Below, in pieces: positions 10,885 through 22,639 of a stretch of DNA of 64,000 bases. The translations under genes were made by a program, and so were the position numbers. The notes beneath the pieces are model-generated. The model was not told where the DNA came from and searched no databases. It worked only from the letters and a program-made list of their open reading frames with translations. Origin of the DNA: Cricetomys ansorgei (taxonomy: Eukaryota > Chordata > Mammalia > Rodentia > Nesomyidae); contig JAMJFZ010001815.1 of NCBI GenBank assembly GCA_026225945.1, forward strand, positions 5,001-69,000, in the 5' to 3' direction. Position 1 is the stretch's first letter. Each line of letters opens with the position of its first letter.

Positions 10885-10995
10885 GACCCTGACCCTGACC
10901 CTGACCCTGACCCTGACCCTGACCCTAACCCCTAACCCTGACTCTGACCCTGACCCTGACCCTGACCCTAACCAACCCTAACCCTAGCCCTAATC
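10885..10995 (-). repeat. Interstitial telomere-like repeat array
   Basis: About 18 units of CCCTGA and CCCTAA (TCAGGG and TTAGGG on the minus strand) with a few CCCTGACTCT and CCAACC variants. Canonical TTAGGG units lie nearest the higher-coordinate end; TCAGGG variants fill the rest. The G-rich strand runs 5' to 3' towards lower coordinates, which is the direction of a chromosome end that would have capped the lipocalin side. It directly abuts a broken lipocalin exon 1. Confidence 0.9.
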
Positions 10996-12030
10996 CATGG
11001 TGAGCTGCAGCAGCAGAATGGTCACCTTGGTGCCTCTGTGTACCTGGCCTCTGAGAAGCACATTTATCCTGTCCTTGGTTACAGACACCCCCATTTCACC
11101 TGCACGAAGGTCAATCCATGCTGTGTGCTGATTGCACTGTTTTCTTTGGACCTGTTTTATCCCACAGAAGTGAGGATACATGAGAGGTGGGGACTGCTAC
11201 AGACTTCAGTCAGTGCCCTGACTCTCGCCTTCTCTTGGATCCTGGAAAGAGGAAGGGGAGCAGCGAAAGAACAGGTGGTAATTTCTGTAAGGAGCCACTT
11301 GGCTGTGCCTTCGCTCATTCTGAGGAAGCCTGTCAGGAGGGAGAATGTTATCAGAGTCGGAAGTTCTGCCTGAAAATCCAGAGCCAGGAAGATAACCAGG
11401 GCTCATGTGTTCCCACCTTCCCGTGGCCGGGACACGTTTCCATCACAGAGAGAGCCTCCATACCTCCCCATCTCTCCCCGGAACTCTCAGATCCAGGCAC
11501 AAGCACCATCCCCTTTCCACAGCAATGCTGGACACACAGCTGTGTTCTGCAGCCACAGCCCCCCCAGAACTGAGCTGTGCCTCCCCAGCACCCTGGCTCC
11601 TATGCCCTGCCTTCCTCTCTTCATTAGCCTCAGGAGGACCCTGCAGACCTCTCTTGCCCTCCACAACCTCACTGTTGGTCCCCAGCTCCCCAGCAGCTGG
11701 ACACAACTGTGTCCCCAAATCCAAGTTACCTTTTCATAGATCAACTGCCTTTTCTCTCTCCACGCGCCAGAAGTTGGGGGTCAGGGCACAGACTGAAGGC
11801 CCTCAGGGGTCCTCACTCTTCATGTCTCCCTTCTTTTTCACACCATAGAGAAAATTCACCGTCCTGCTCTGTGGAGATGTGTGCCAGTGTGTATGTGTGT
11901 GTTTGTGTTCGCGTGTGTCTTTTAGCAGCTCTATATACATGAGCCCACGAGTCTATTTCTGTCTGTGTGGACACGTGGATGCCTATCTGTCCATGCCAGT
12001 GTCTGTGTGTTTCTGACTGTGTCCATTGTG
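10996..12030 (-). pseudogene. Truncated lipocalin: exon-1 remnant and 5' flank
   Basis: The segment is paralogous to the exon 1 start and upstream flank of the intact lipocalin at 30.3-34.8 kb (34790-36000). Shared landmarks in the same order include a TCTGAGGAAGCC block (11318 and 34983), a region ending in GGGCTC before TTCCCACC (11400 and 35063), a CAGCAATG block (11520 and 35183) and a GT-rich tract (11880-12000 and 35540-35950). At 10997-11030 the minus strand still resembles the signal-peptide coding start, but the ATG position reads AAG. The coding sequence ends within about 35 nt at the telomere-like repeat, and no later exon is found beyond it. It cannot make a lipocalin. Confidence 0.75.
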
Positions 12031-12460
12031 CTCTGTATCTGATCACCTGAGGCATTTTCTGAGAAATTAACCTTTGACCCTGAAGTCCCACAAGAATACA
12101 ATGGATGCTAGTAGGATCCACATTTGGGGCTTAAGCAGTTCTTGATCCTCCAAAATGCAAACAAGCCATGAGTCCAGCTGGCACTGCCACGGTTCAGCTG
12201 TTTCAGGCACCGCACCTCCCTGAACTCCCCTTCCCACGCACCAGGATGGATGGTACCTCCTGAAATATGAGCCAGAACACAGCCCTCCTCCACTGTATTG
12301 TTCCTGTTGCCATTCTGTCAAAGTGACAGGAAGAGCAACTAACACAAGAAATCAGCACTAATAAGTGAGGTCACTACTTGAGAACCCTGAGTATGTGGTC
12401 TTAGGCTTTCAAAAATTAGGAAGTGTTTAGAACTGTGTCCCCCAAAACTTACCATCTTCC
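12031..12460. other. Repeat-like interval, no gene
   Basis: The end (about 12305-12345: GTCAAAGTGACAGGAAGAGCAACTAACACAAG) resembles the 3' end of the recurrent rodent LTR-like family listed elsewhere in the window, so this is probably a diverged copy of it. No exon is seen. Confidence 0.4.
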
Positions 12461-12732
12461 CACCACCCACCTACTACTGTCCCAGATACCACTGTCCCCA
12501 CCACTGCCACCTACCCGAATCCTAGATACCAACTAGGCCAGATACCCCACACCAGAAGGAGATAGGACAGCCAGCCAGAAGAGCAGGAAGGAAGCCTGCA
12601 AGGTCTGTGTCTCAACCCCCAACCTGGGCAGAGACTCCCTGCTTGACAAGGGGCCACAAAGAACAGAAGATCAGAGAGAAAAAAGAAATTGAAGAATAAG
12701 ACACTCGTCCAATAAAAGAAAAACTCAGGAAT

Positions 12733-13089
12733 TTGACACCTAAACCTAGAATCACCCAAAGCCTAAATGTCCTTCTAAAAAACAAACAAAAAAATCAAAA
12801 CAAAAAACAAACAAGCAAACAAAAACCGAAACACTCTGAAACAGGCAAAGGAGAAGAAAAAGACCCTACAACCAACCTTATGAAGATAACAGAGGTCCTT
12901 AAAGAGGAAATGAATAAATCCCTCAAAGAAACTGATGAAAAGAGAAACAAACAATCGGAGGAACTGAGTAAACTCATCAAAGAAACACAGGAAAACACCA
13001 ACAAACAATTAGAAGAAATGAATAAATCCCTGAAAGAAAGCCAAGAAAAAGCAAACAAACAACGGAAGGAAATGAACAAAACTGTCTAA
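12733..13089 (+). pseudogene. L1 ORF1 coiled-coil remnant
   Basis: An open stretch rich in K, E, N and Q with heptad-like repeats of EEMNKSLKE, typical of the trimerising coiled coil of the L1 RNA-binding protein. A stop follows at 13087 and the RRM and C-terminal parts are only found as fragments broken by stops up to about 13600. Confidence 0.8.
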
Positions 13090-13879
13090 GACCTGAAAAT
13101 GGAAATAGAAGCCATAAAGAAAACATAGACTATGGGAATCTTGAAAATGAAAATCAGAAAAGCAATCAGGAACTACAGGGGCAAGCTGCAACAACAGACT
13201 TCAAGAGATGGAAGAGAGAACCTCAGGAATTGAAGATAATGTAGATGAAATAGATATGTATATAAAGGAAAATATCAAGTCCAAAAACTAATTGACACAA
13301 AACATCCAGGAAATCTGGGACACCATGAAAAACCAACCTAAGAATAGCAGGAATAAAGGAAGAAGATTCCCATCTCAAAGGCCCAAAAATATTTTCAACA
13401 AAATCGTTGAAGAAAATTTTCCAAAGCTAAAGAAAGAGATGCCTATTAAAGTACAAGAAGCTTACAGAACACCAAATAGATGGAACCAGAAAAGAAAGTC
13501 CCCTCACCACATAATAATCAAAACACTAAGCATGAAGAACAAAGAGAATACTAAAAGCTACAAGAAAAAAATAAGTAGCATACAAAGACAAACTTATTAG
13601 AATTACACCTGACTTCTCAATGGAGACCTTAAAAGCCATAAGGGCCTAGACAGAAGTACTACAGACTCTAAGGGAACACAGAGGCCAGATAGACTACTAT
13701 TCCCAACAAAACTCTCAATTATCATAGATAGCTAAAACAAAATAGTTCATGATAAATCCAAATCCAAACAATACCTATCTACAAATCCTGCTCTATAGAA
13801 GGTACTAAAAGGAACTCCAAACCACAGAGGCTAACACAACCAACAACTACAAAATAACAGGACCTAACAATCTTGTCTT

Positions 13880-14465
13880 TGATATCTCTCAACATCAATG
13901 GTCTCAATTCCCCAATAAGAAGACACAGACTAACAGTATGGATGCAAAAACAAGATCCATCTTTCTACTGCATACAAGAAACACACCTTAACATAAAAGA
14001 TAAACATTACCTCTGAGTAAAGGGTTGGGAAAAGATTTTCCAAGCAAATGGACCCAAGAAACATGTATAGCCATTTTTTATATACGACAAAATGACTTCA
14101 AACCAAAATTAATCAAAAGAGATGGGGAAGGACACTTCATATTCATCAAAGGAAAAATCCACCAAGACAACATTTCAATTCTAAACATCTATGCCCCCAA
14201 CACAAGGGCTCCCACGTTCGTAAAAGAAACGTTGCTAAAGCTTAAAACACACATTGATCCCCATACACTGATAGTAGATTTCAATACACCACTCTCACCA
14301 ATGGACAGGTCAACCAGACAAAAACTAAACAGAGAAACACTGAAGCTAACAGATGTTATGAACCAAATAGACCTAACAGATATACAGAACATTTTACCAC
14401 ACACAAAAGAATATACCTTTTTCTCACCACCTCTCAATGGAACCAAATCAAAGATCCAGACATAA
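13880..14465 (+). pseudogene. L1 ORF2 endonuclease remnant
   Basis: An apurinic-endonuclease-like start (ISLNINGLNSPIRR, then FYCIQETHL) followed by a frame with [21 protein letters not shown] and KEYTFFSPP. In-frame stops are present. The frame ends where the family's catalytic histidine motif would follow. Confidence 0.8.
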
Positions 14466-14479
14466 ATCCACACAATTAT

Positions 14480-15540
14480 GGACACCTGATCTTCAATAAA
14501 GAAGCCAGAAATATACAATGGAACAAAGAAATCATCTTTAAGAAATGGTACTGTCTAACTGGATGTCTCCATGTAGAAAAATCCAAATTGATCCGTATTT
14601 ATCACCATGCACAAAACTCAGATCCAAGTGGATCAAAGGCCTCAACATAAAACCAGACACATTGAACATGACAGAAGAGAAAGTGGGGGAAAGCCTTGAA
14701 TGTATTGGCACAGAAGACAACTCTTTGAGCAGAACAGCGATGGCTCGGGCACTAAGATCAGTGATTAGCAAATGGGATCTCATGAAACTGAAAGTATCTG
14801 TAAGGCAAAGGACACTGTCAATAAGATAAAACTGCAGCCTACAGAATGGGAAAAGATATTCACCAACTCCACTTCTGATAGGGGACTAATATCCAAAATA
14901 CATAAAGAACTCAAGAAACAAGACATCAACAAAACAAATAATCCAATTAAAAAATGGGGTGCAGAACTAAACAATGAATTCTCAAAAGATAATCTCAAAT
15001 GGCTGAGAAACACTTAAAGAAATGTTCGACATCCTTAGCCATCTGGGAAATGCAAATGAAAACCACTTTGAGATTCCATCTTACACCTGTCAGAATGACT
15101 AAGATCAATAACACAAATTAACACCAGCTCATGCTGGTGAGGGTGTGGAAGAAGGGCAACTCATCTACACTGCTGGTGGGAATGCATATCTGTACAGCCA
15201 CTGTGGGAATCAATATGGCGTGTCCTCGGGAAATTGTAAATTGACCTACCTCAAGACCCAGCTATATGTCTCCTGAGCATATACCCCAAGGACATTCCAT
15301 CCTACCACAAGAATGCTTGCTCAACTATGTTTACAGCAGCTTTGTTCATAATGGCCAGAAATTGGAAACAACTTCAACTGAAGAATGGATAAAGAAATTA
15401 TGGCACATTTACACAATGGAATATTACTCAGCTAGTTTTTTAAATGACTACATGAATTTTGCAGGCAAATAAAAGGAACTAGAAAAAAATCATCCTGAGT
15501 GAGGTAACTCAGTCACAGAAAGACAAACATGATATGCACT
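14480..15540 (+). pseudogene. L1 ORF2 C-terminal remnant
   Basis: Several short open frames spell the C-terminal part of L1 ORF2: WMSPCRKIQIDPYLSPCTKL, the AKDTVNKI region, SDRGLISKIHKELKKQD, and TEEWIKKLWHIYTMEYYSA. They are joined only by frameshifts. The reverse transcriptase region that should lie before them is absent. Confidence 0.85.
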
Positions 15541-17559
15541 CACTTATGTGTGGATTTTAACTGTTAAGCAAAGGACAAATGTGATACAACTCACAAGCCC
15601 AGAGACTATGCAATGGGGGGGGGGGGGACAGGGGGAAACTTCCCCTTTCCCTGGTAAAGGGGAACTAGAACAGAAGATGCAGGAGGGGCAGGGAATGAGG
15701 AAAGAAGAGACCAGGAAGGAAGAGAGGGATGGAGGGAGAGAATATATGGAAAGATGACCAGAATTGGAGGCCATTTAATGGGGGAAATGGGAGAGCTAAC
15801 ACAGTGGAAATTCACTGGAATCAATGAAGGAGACCCTAGCAAAGACCTCTGGTAATGGGGGTCAGGGAGCCTAAACAAGCCATCTCCGTAATGAGGCAAG
15901 GCTTCCATGGTAAAACTAGGACACCATCCCAGCCACAAAAACTTCAACCTGTGGCCTATCCTCCCTCAGGATCCACTGGGCCAATGGAAAGGCAGAACAC
16001 CACTCTAAAGGAGGGAAACCATGACTGACACACGAGGGCAAAGCCAAGAACTGGAGTCTGGACAGTCGGGAGAGGATGTTATCTAATGTTATCTTGTTCT
16101 CCTCATCGATCAATGCCTAGCCCAATCCTCAACAGAGAGGATCCCATGGCAACAGAAGGGAGCAGATGCAGAGGCCCAGGGTCAAACAAAATGCAGAGCT
16201 CGCAGAACTCCACAGAAGAAGTAGGGGAAGGACTGCTGGGACCAGAAGGGTCGAGGACACCAGCAAAACAAACTCCATGGAGTCAACTGACTGCCACTCT
16301 TAGGGGCTCCCAGAGTCTGGAGCAGCAGACATGGAACCTGCTGGGTCCCCCAAATATGTCTTAGCTTGCCTGACCTGGTGTTCTTGCAGAACTCACAGAC
16401 TGGAATAGGGTGTATGCTGATGACCTTCTTGCCTGTCCTTGAGGACCTTGCCCCCCCTACTGAATTGCCTAAACAAACATTGAAGTAGGGAGTTGTGCCT
16501 GACACTGTTCCGTCCTGTTGAGCCATGTGTGAGCAGTGAGCCTGGAAAGACTGCTTTTTCTTGAGGAGAGGCAGGGTGGGAGTAGGAGGATGTGGGGGGG
16601 GGGTATGTCTGGAAGATAGGGAAGATGGGGGGAGCTAGGAGGAGCAGAAGGGTGTTGGAATGCAATATATGAGAGAAGAAAAATTCTAATAAATACATAA
16701 ATTTTAAAAAAACAGTCTTTTACTGTTTGTTTTTTGTTTTTGTTCTTGTTGTTTAGATACAAGAGAAATGCTTTGATTTTTTTTATTTAAATCACGAACA
16801 TTTTACATTACACTATTATATCTGAATAGATATATACAGTGAACAGTGACCAAATCAGAGTCATTAACATTTTAATTTCTTTAAAACATACTTACAATGT
16901 TTGCTTTATCCACAATAATTGTATATATTATACAGTTAAATGTGGCATTCCAGTACATGTTTATAATACATATTTCCAAATATAGGTAATTAACATTCTA
17001 ATTTCCATCTCCTTATCAAAGCCTAACATTCTTAAATGCTATAAAATGTGATTAGTGGGAGCTACAGTTTGTAGTGCTGGTTAAAGAAACTTCTTGAAAA
17101 TATAAAAAAAGTGAAAGTTTTAAAAAGTGAAATTTTTAAATTGAATATGACAAATTGAAGAAGACACCAGAGGATGGAAACATCTCCCATGCTCACAGAT
17201 GAGCATAGTTAATGCTGTGAAATTTCCTACATCATAAAATACAGTCTATACTCTCAAACAACTCCACATCACGATGCCAATACCATTTCCCACAGAAAGA
17301 CAAAATGAAATTTTAGAATTTAGATGGAAGCACAGAAGAGTCCAAGCAGACAAAGCAATCCTGAGCAAAAGGAAGAAAGTATCAACACTCTAGACTCCAA
17401 GTTACCTTACAGTAACCAAAGCATGTTGGTACTGACGGCAAGTAGAAACACAAACCAACAAGAAAGAATAGAAGGCTTAGAAACGGAGCTCTGCCTTGTA
17501 ACTCTCAAATTGTTAGAGCAACTAAAGCACAGATACTTCAAGAGATGAACACAGGGTGG

Positions 17560-18062
17560 AATGTCTGGAAAGGAGCACAGCAGCTAGGAAATAAAGTCAA
17601 GAACTGACAAATGGGATTGTATGAAATTAAAAGACTTTTCCAAAGCAAGCAACAACATGAGTGAAAATGGCCTACAGAACGGAAATAACACTCTGGCAGG
17701 GGATTAATATCTAGAATACATAAAGAGCTCAAAAAACTAAATACAAACATCCAAACCATCCAATCAATAAATGGAGGAATGAAATGAACGGAGCTCTCAA
17801 AGCTGAAGCATAATAACACATAACAGTACCCATCATCCCTGCAATCAAGGAAATGCACGCTGAGATCCCACCTTAACCTAGTCACAATGCCGACTATTAA
17901 GAAAACAAGTAACAACAGACGCTGGTGAGGATGTGAGAAAAGGTAACCCTTACATACTATCGGTAGGAAGTTAGCCCAATCACTATGAGAAGCCATTGGA
18001 GATTCCTCAGAAAACTGAAAATAAAAAGCACCACCTGACACAGAGGTACCACTTTGGTGCAA
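17560..18062 (+). mobile_element. Older L1 fragment (ORF2 C-terminal region)
   Basis: Nucleotide pattern parallels 14750-15200 of the larger L1 (AATGGGATTGTATGAAATTAAAAG, then TAGAATACATAAAGAGCTC and AAATGCACGCTGAGATCCC). It is more diverged and lacks a 3' tail. Confidence 0.65.
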
Positions 18063-19330
18063 TCAACAGCTTCTTGAGGAAAAATGATGTTGCACACTCA
18101 TCCTCCAGGAAGCCATGACCATCAAGATTAGCAATTTTTGGGTTTATCTTGATCATTCAAAGTACTGTCCCAGACCTCAATCACTGTGGGCCCACCATGT
18201 CCCCGAGGCAGTGTCAACAAGACCTCAAATACTGACCAATCATGTGAAAGCCAAGGTGAGTAAAAATACCCTGAGAGCTGCATCCAGCTCTGCCTGCATA
18301 AAGGGTGATGAGGAAGAGTCTGGAAAACTTCCCCCCTCCATCCCTACCACTGCTCCTAGGTTATTCAAAGCTCGGTCCCTCACAGGAGTCCACGAAGCTC
18401 CTCAGTGCAGCAAGAACTCCGTAGGGACCTACAAACATTTGGAACACTGATGTCAGCACCCAGTCCTGCTCACCCTCGTGGCTACCCAAATCATTTTGCC
18501 CCAGTGACAGACGTCTTCTGAAGCTACTTGGAATTGGTTAAACATCACTTGAACTTCCAGGATATCACACAGCTCAACAGGACTCCTTGGTGCCAAGGTA
18601 TATAGTGTCTCTGGGACCTGCTAATTCAAGTATCCTCAAACTTGTGAACTAAGAATGCCTGCCACGTACAAGCTGAAACCAGAAAAACTGCTAAATTCTT
18701 TATTAGATTCAGACAGGGCTACGGACGGGGATTCAAAGCTAAAGCAGGAGGGTGGTCCAGCAGATAGCAATGGCCCAGGAAGGAGTAGGCCTCAGGTGAG
18801 GGAAATGCAGCTCAATGGAGTGTGGTCCAGAGGGAAGTATAGTCCGGTGAGGTCACTGCTGTGTGCTGGTGGCAAAGGCAGCTAGGCAGGTGTGGTTCTG
18901 GTGGGCTGTGTCAGAGAGAGGATCACAAGTGAGAGCCCCTTCCCTTACCAAGGAGTAGCTGTCCGAGAGTAGCTACATGGGAGGTGGGGGCCTATTGCAG
19001 GTCTTCCTTCCATCAAGCTTCTGAGAATACATGGGCCCCAAGAACAATCCTGACTTCCTTTGGCCTTGTAGATATCAAATCAGGTTTGGTGGGGACCTAC
19101 AGCATGAAATTAAACCAAATGGAGACCACAGTATGGGAAGGACTCTGGGTAAAGAAAGGACAAATCCCAAGTAACCTGGGAATTATGGCTGAACACACTT
19201 CCTAGGTGTGTCACTGCCCTCTGGCAAAGCAGGGCAGGTCCCTCATGACTGAGAAGATGGGAGCAGGGCCAAGAACAGAATGTTAACCCCGGAACTGGGG
19301 AATCTGGCTTCTCTCAATGTTCCTTCAGAG
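18063..19330. other. Downstream flank of OBP2-like gene
   Basis: Contains the likely 3' exon region of the OBP2-like pseudogene; a possible last exon acceptor (CTTCTCAG on the minus strand) lies near 19255. A minus-strand AATAAA is found near 18700. No other gene is recognised. Confidence 0.3.
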
Positions 19331-20792
19331 GGTCACTTACCAATGTCATGTTTGGGAACACAACGTCCTGTAAAACCAAAAATAAATGCATAAAATATTA
19401 AATAATTATATAATTAAATAAGTAAATAAATAAATAAAGCATAAGAAGGTGCCCAGGGTGAAGACCCAGATTGCACCTGCAGCTTGGTCGGCCCCATGAC
19501 CAGATCCTGCTGGCAAAGGAAAGCACATGTCTACACAAGAATCAGTGTGACATAGATGACACAGAGAAAGCATGGGGGAGGGGCAGAGCAGAGCATCCTC
19601 TCACCCCTCTGCTCAGGCACAAGGATGTTTTCTTGGAGAAGTCCTTTACGCTGTATGAATTCCTTAAATTCTTCCAGGGCCTCTAGGTTTTCTTCCGGAC
19701 ACTTTCCTGTGGGCAGAGGCCACATGAAGTGGGGCGGGGGGGTTGACTACACAGCTCTGTGGGAAGCCAGTGCCACAAGGAGAGGAAATCTGCCCAACAA
19801 GCAGCAGGGGCTTCACCATGGAAGAGGTAGCAGCAAGAGGGGAGGAGACTTAGAGTGAGCTGAGCGTGGAGGTGGGATGTGGATGGATAGCTCACCCACA
19901 GGAAGTGGGTACCACTGACTCATGGGACCACTGTACAACCAGGCACACAGGTGACATCCTGAGCAGCCATGTAAGATTACCCTATAACTAGGAAGGACCC
20001 TGTGTTTCAAGGTCACTAGTCTGCCTCCGGTCCATAAAAAGTGTCTGTTAGGTCACAGCCCTTCAATTAGACCTGCCTGCCGTGCATTCTGACAAATCAG
20101 GAAGTGGCATACAGTAAGTCCCTGGCTGGAACGTCTGTCCTATTGGTCAGTGCTCAAGGCCACGTCTGTTCATGTCCCTGACAGTTCTGCACAGACTGTC
20201 TCTTCCCGCTTCAAAGCCATGCTTAGATCACATAGCACCTTATGCAGAGCAGCTAGCAGGACACAGTGGTTTGAGGGACTTCTACTTCCCAGTGCCAGGG
20301 TGTAGCTACTGCACATTCAAATAGCTAATGGCAGTAGAGAGCATGGGTGGTAGGTGGGGTTTCCGGGGTCCCTCACCTAGGAGACGTCCAGAATAGTTCT
20401 TTTTCCCAGACGAATGACTTTCAGAGTATAAGATGCAGTGGTGCTTTTCCGGCAGCTCGTAGATGTAGAAGAAGTTATGACTCAAAACTGCAGATGAAAG
20501 AGAAATGGGGCTGTAGTCTCTTTTTCAAGGACAACATTCAGACTACGCCAAAGAACAGCCTAGGATTCAGCAATGACCCATGAGCACCCAGCCGGCTGGC
20601 TCCAGGCCTTGCTGTGGCCCCACCACAAGACAGAAGTTCCTCCTGGAAAAGTGTCATCCTGAGCTATGAAGTCAGGAGCACGGGTGTGAGGGAAGAGGCC
20701 GCGCCTGGCCTGGCCCCTAGCAGCTACCCTGCCCTGCGTCCTAGATCCTAAGCCCCAGTCTCCTTATCAGACACCGGACAGTGTTATCTAGA

Positions 20793-21020
20793 CCAGTGGT
20801 TCTCAACCTTCCTAAGGCTGAGACTCTTCAAGACAGTTCCTCATATTGTGCTGATACCCACCCATAAAATTGTTTACAGTTACTTCATAACTGTAATTTT
20901 GCTACTGTTATGAATAGTAATGTAAACACCTGCTTTGTAGATGGCCTTAGATGACTCCCGTGAAAGTGGCTGTCCGACCCCCAAAGAGATCGCAACCCAT
21001 AGGATGAGAACCACTAATCT
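20793..21020. mobile_element. URR1-type hAT MITE
   Basis: Terminal inverted repeats CAGTGGTTCTCAACC and GATGAGAACCACT bound about 220 bp with the typical internal CATAACTGTAATTTTGCTAC. ATCTAGA flanks it on both sides, a hAT-type target-site duplication. It lies in intron 3 of the OBP2-like gene. Confidence 0.85.
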
Positions 21021-21158
21021 AGAGGGAAGGATGGTCTTTTCTGTAGCCTAGCCTATGACCTCTAAAGTAACCTGGAGATTAACTGGGTAGGAGTTCCTGG
21101 AAACTAAGCAAGGCAGGAATACTCAAACCCCAGAAGCTTCCCTTGCAAGGGGATAATC

Positions 21159-21540
21159 ATGTGCAGCCAGGAGTACCATTTTGGCTGATAACTTGACAAA
21201 ATCTAGAATCACCTGGGGGATGTTCCTCTGGCCATGACTGTGGGTATGATACTGATTATGTTAATTGGTTGTGGAAGATTCATCTTAATTGAGAGCAGGA
21301 GTATTCCATGGGCAGCTTTAGGACTGTGTAAACAGTGAAAGCCATCTCAGCACTAGCATGAATGCATTCCCTGCTCTCTTCTGACTATGGGGCTAATGTG
21401 AGCAGGTGCTTCATGCTCCAGCTGTCTGTAATGCCCCACCATTGTGGACTATACCTTGAACTGTGAGCTAAAGCAAACCCTTTCTCCCTTAAGTGGTGAT
21501 GGTCAGAGTGTTTTGTCGCCGCAATAGCAGAAGAAACTGA
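21159..21540 (+). mobile_element. Truncated copy of recurrent rodent LTR-like repeat
   Basis: Shows the features of the family also found at 27260, 40433, 44405, 54183 and 55800: a TGATAACTTGACAAAATCTAG start, an internal GAACTGTGAGCTAAAGCAAACC polyadenylation-type segment and a GCAATAGCAGAAGAAACTGA end. Diverged. Confidence 0.55.
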
Positions 21541-22623
21541 GGTAGGGACTCACAGGCACTGTATTGACCAGGCTCCTCTGTTCTCTGCATATGAAATACT
21601 ACCTTAATGCATTGACCCTCAGACCTGGAAAAGAGGAAATCAAATGAAGCCTCTTTCAGAACCCATGCCCATGCTCTGCTGAGGTCCTCTGGTTCGTCAG
21701 CCTTAGCACAATGACCCCTGAAATCGCATATCAACCTCTCCTAAGTTTTAGGATGCTGAGACAGATGGTGCCTCATCAAAGAAAGAGACTTTTCTGTCAT
21801 CAACATCCAAAACACAGACAGAGGAGGGGGAGAGAAAGTTGACAAGAATCGTGGGGGTCACTCACATGATAGTGGTCCAGACCTCCAAGGTTCCTTCTGC
21901 CAGGGATCTCAGTATTAAAGGGAACGCTACCACAGGTTCCTTCTGCTCTGTCTGGCTCCTTTCACTCACGAAGGCCTTCAAGAACCAGACACCTGAGAGC
22001 TGTAGCAGAAAGAGTCCTGATCCCACACTTGCCCAGCCCGAGTCTCCCCCAGGTGCCTATAGGTATGTAGCCTAAACACATATCCCAGAGCCTAAAGATG
22101 AGGCCCCGGAGTTGGTCAGGTTCTTCTCTCTAGCACCATGCTCCTTAAAGTCAGGGTAGGACTGCAGGGTGTGGCCCAGTACAAGCGGGTGCCTGTCTCT
22201 GATGGATAAATATATTTTGGATTCTAGGGAGGAACACATAAAGGTCCTTTCCAGTGAGACTTTCTGTCTCTGGGCATCACTGCTCAAAGTCCCTTCCCTA
22301 TTCCAGTCTATGGACAAGGAGGACCCATGTGTGCTGGAGAACAGCAGTCTCTGCTCAGACTCAGGGGACTTAAACTCCCCTGTGTGCTAGCTCAGGTTCT
22401 CAGACACCAGCTGTCACTCAAGCCTTCCACCTATGCCTGTCATCCCTCCCTGCCTCACTTTCTTCTCATCTGAGAGGAAGGGCAGGTTATCTTGGGCCCG
22501 GAGAACATCCAGTAGACCACACAATGCGACACTCAGAAGCAGGCTCTTCATCTCAGGCTCTGTGCTCGCAGACAAGGCAGGTCTCTGGATGATGCAATGA
22601 GGCTGTGCTGGCTCCTGAGAGGG

Positions 22624-22636
22624 TGCCATTTATGGC
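22624..22636 (-). promoter_or_regulatory. TATA-like box of OBP2-like gene
   Basis: CATAAATGGCACC on the minus strand, about 75 bp before the ATG, occupies the place and context of TATAAAGGGCACC in the LCN1 genes of this window. Confidence 0.55.
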
Positions 22637-22639
22637 TGC

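Larger units (their letters stand above)
12470..16712 (+). mobile_element. L1 retrotransposon with internal deletion
   Basis: A plus-strand L1 about 4.2 kb long. It keeps part of the 5' region, a coiled-coil ORF1 remnant (12733-13089), the endonuclease part of ORF2 (about 13880-14465), the C-terminal part of ORF2 (about 14480-15540), and a 3' UTR with a G-rich tract (15607-15617) that ends in an AATAAA-type A-rich tail near 16712. The reverse transcriptase section is missing and both ORFs carry stops, so it cannot move by itself. Neighbouring positions 16713-17280 hold AT-rich DNA with nothing recognised. Confidence 0.9.
19341..22551 (-). pseudogene. OBP2-like odorant-binding lipocalin, frameshifted at GxW
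   Basis: Six exons in the standard lipocalin pattern: exon 1 CDS 22459-22551, exon 2 21866-21992, exon 3 21554-21624, exon 4 20377-20487, exon 5 19605-19706, exon 6 19341-19367. Signal peptide MKSLLLSVALCGLLDVLRAQ; exon 3 has EGQC (first disulfide Cys) and RTEEPGQYSA; exon 5 has ENLEALEEFKEFIQRKGL; exon 6 has RCVPKH (second Cys). These point to the OBP2/Lcn odorant-binding group, secreted carriers of odorants in nasal or other secretions. Exons 3-5 have exactly the same lengths (71, 111, 102) as LCN1. Exon 2 is 127 nt instead of 134: seven bases are missing where the conserved G-T-W motif should be encoded, giving a stop five codons into the exon. All other frames and splice sites are intact, so the lesion looks recent. 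An alternative acceptor at TCTTGAAG (minus) would restore frame but lose strand A. Confidence 0.85.
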
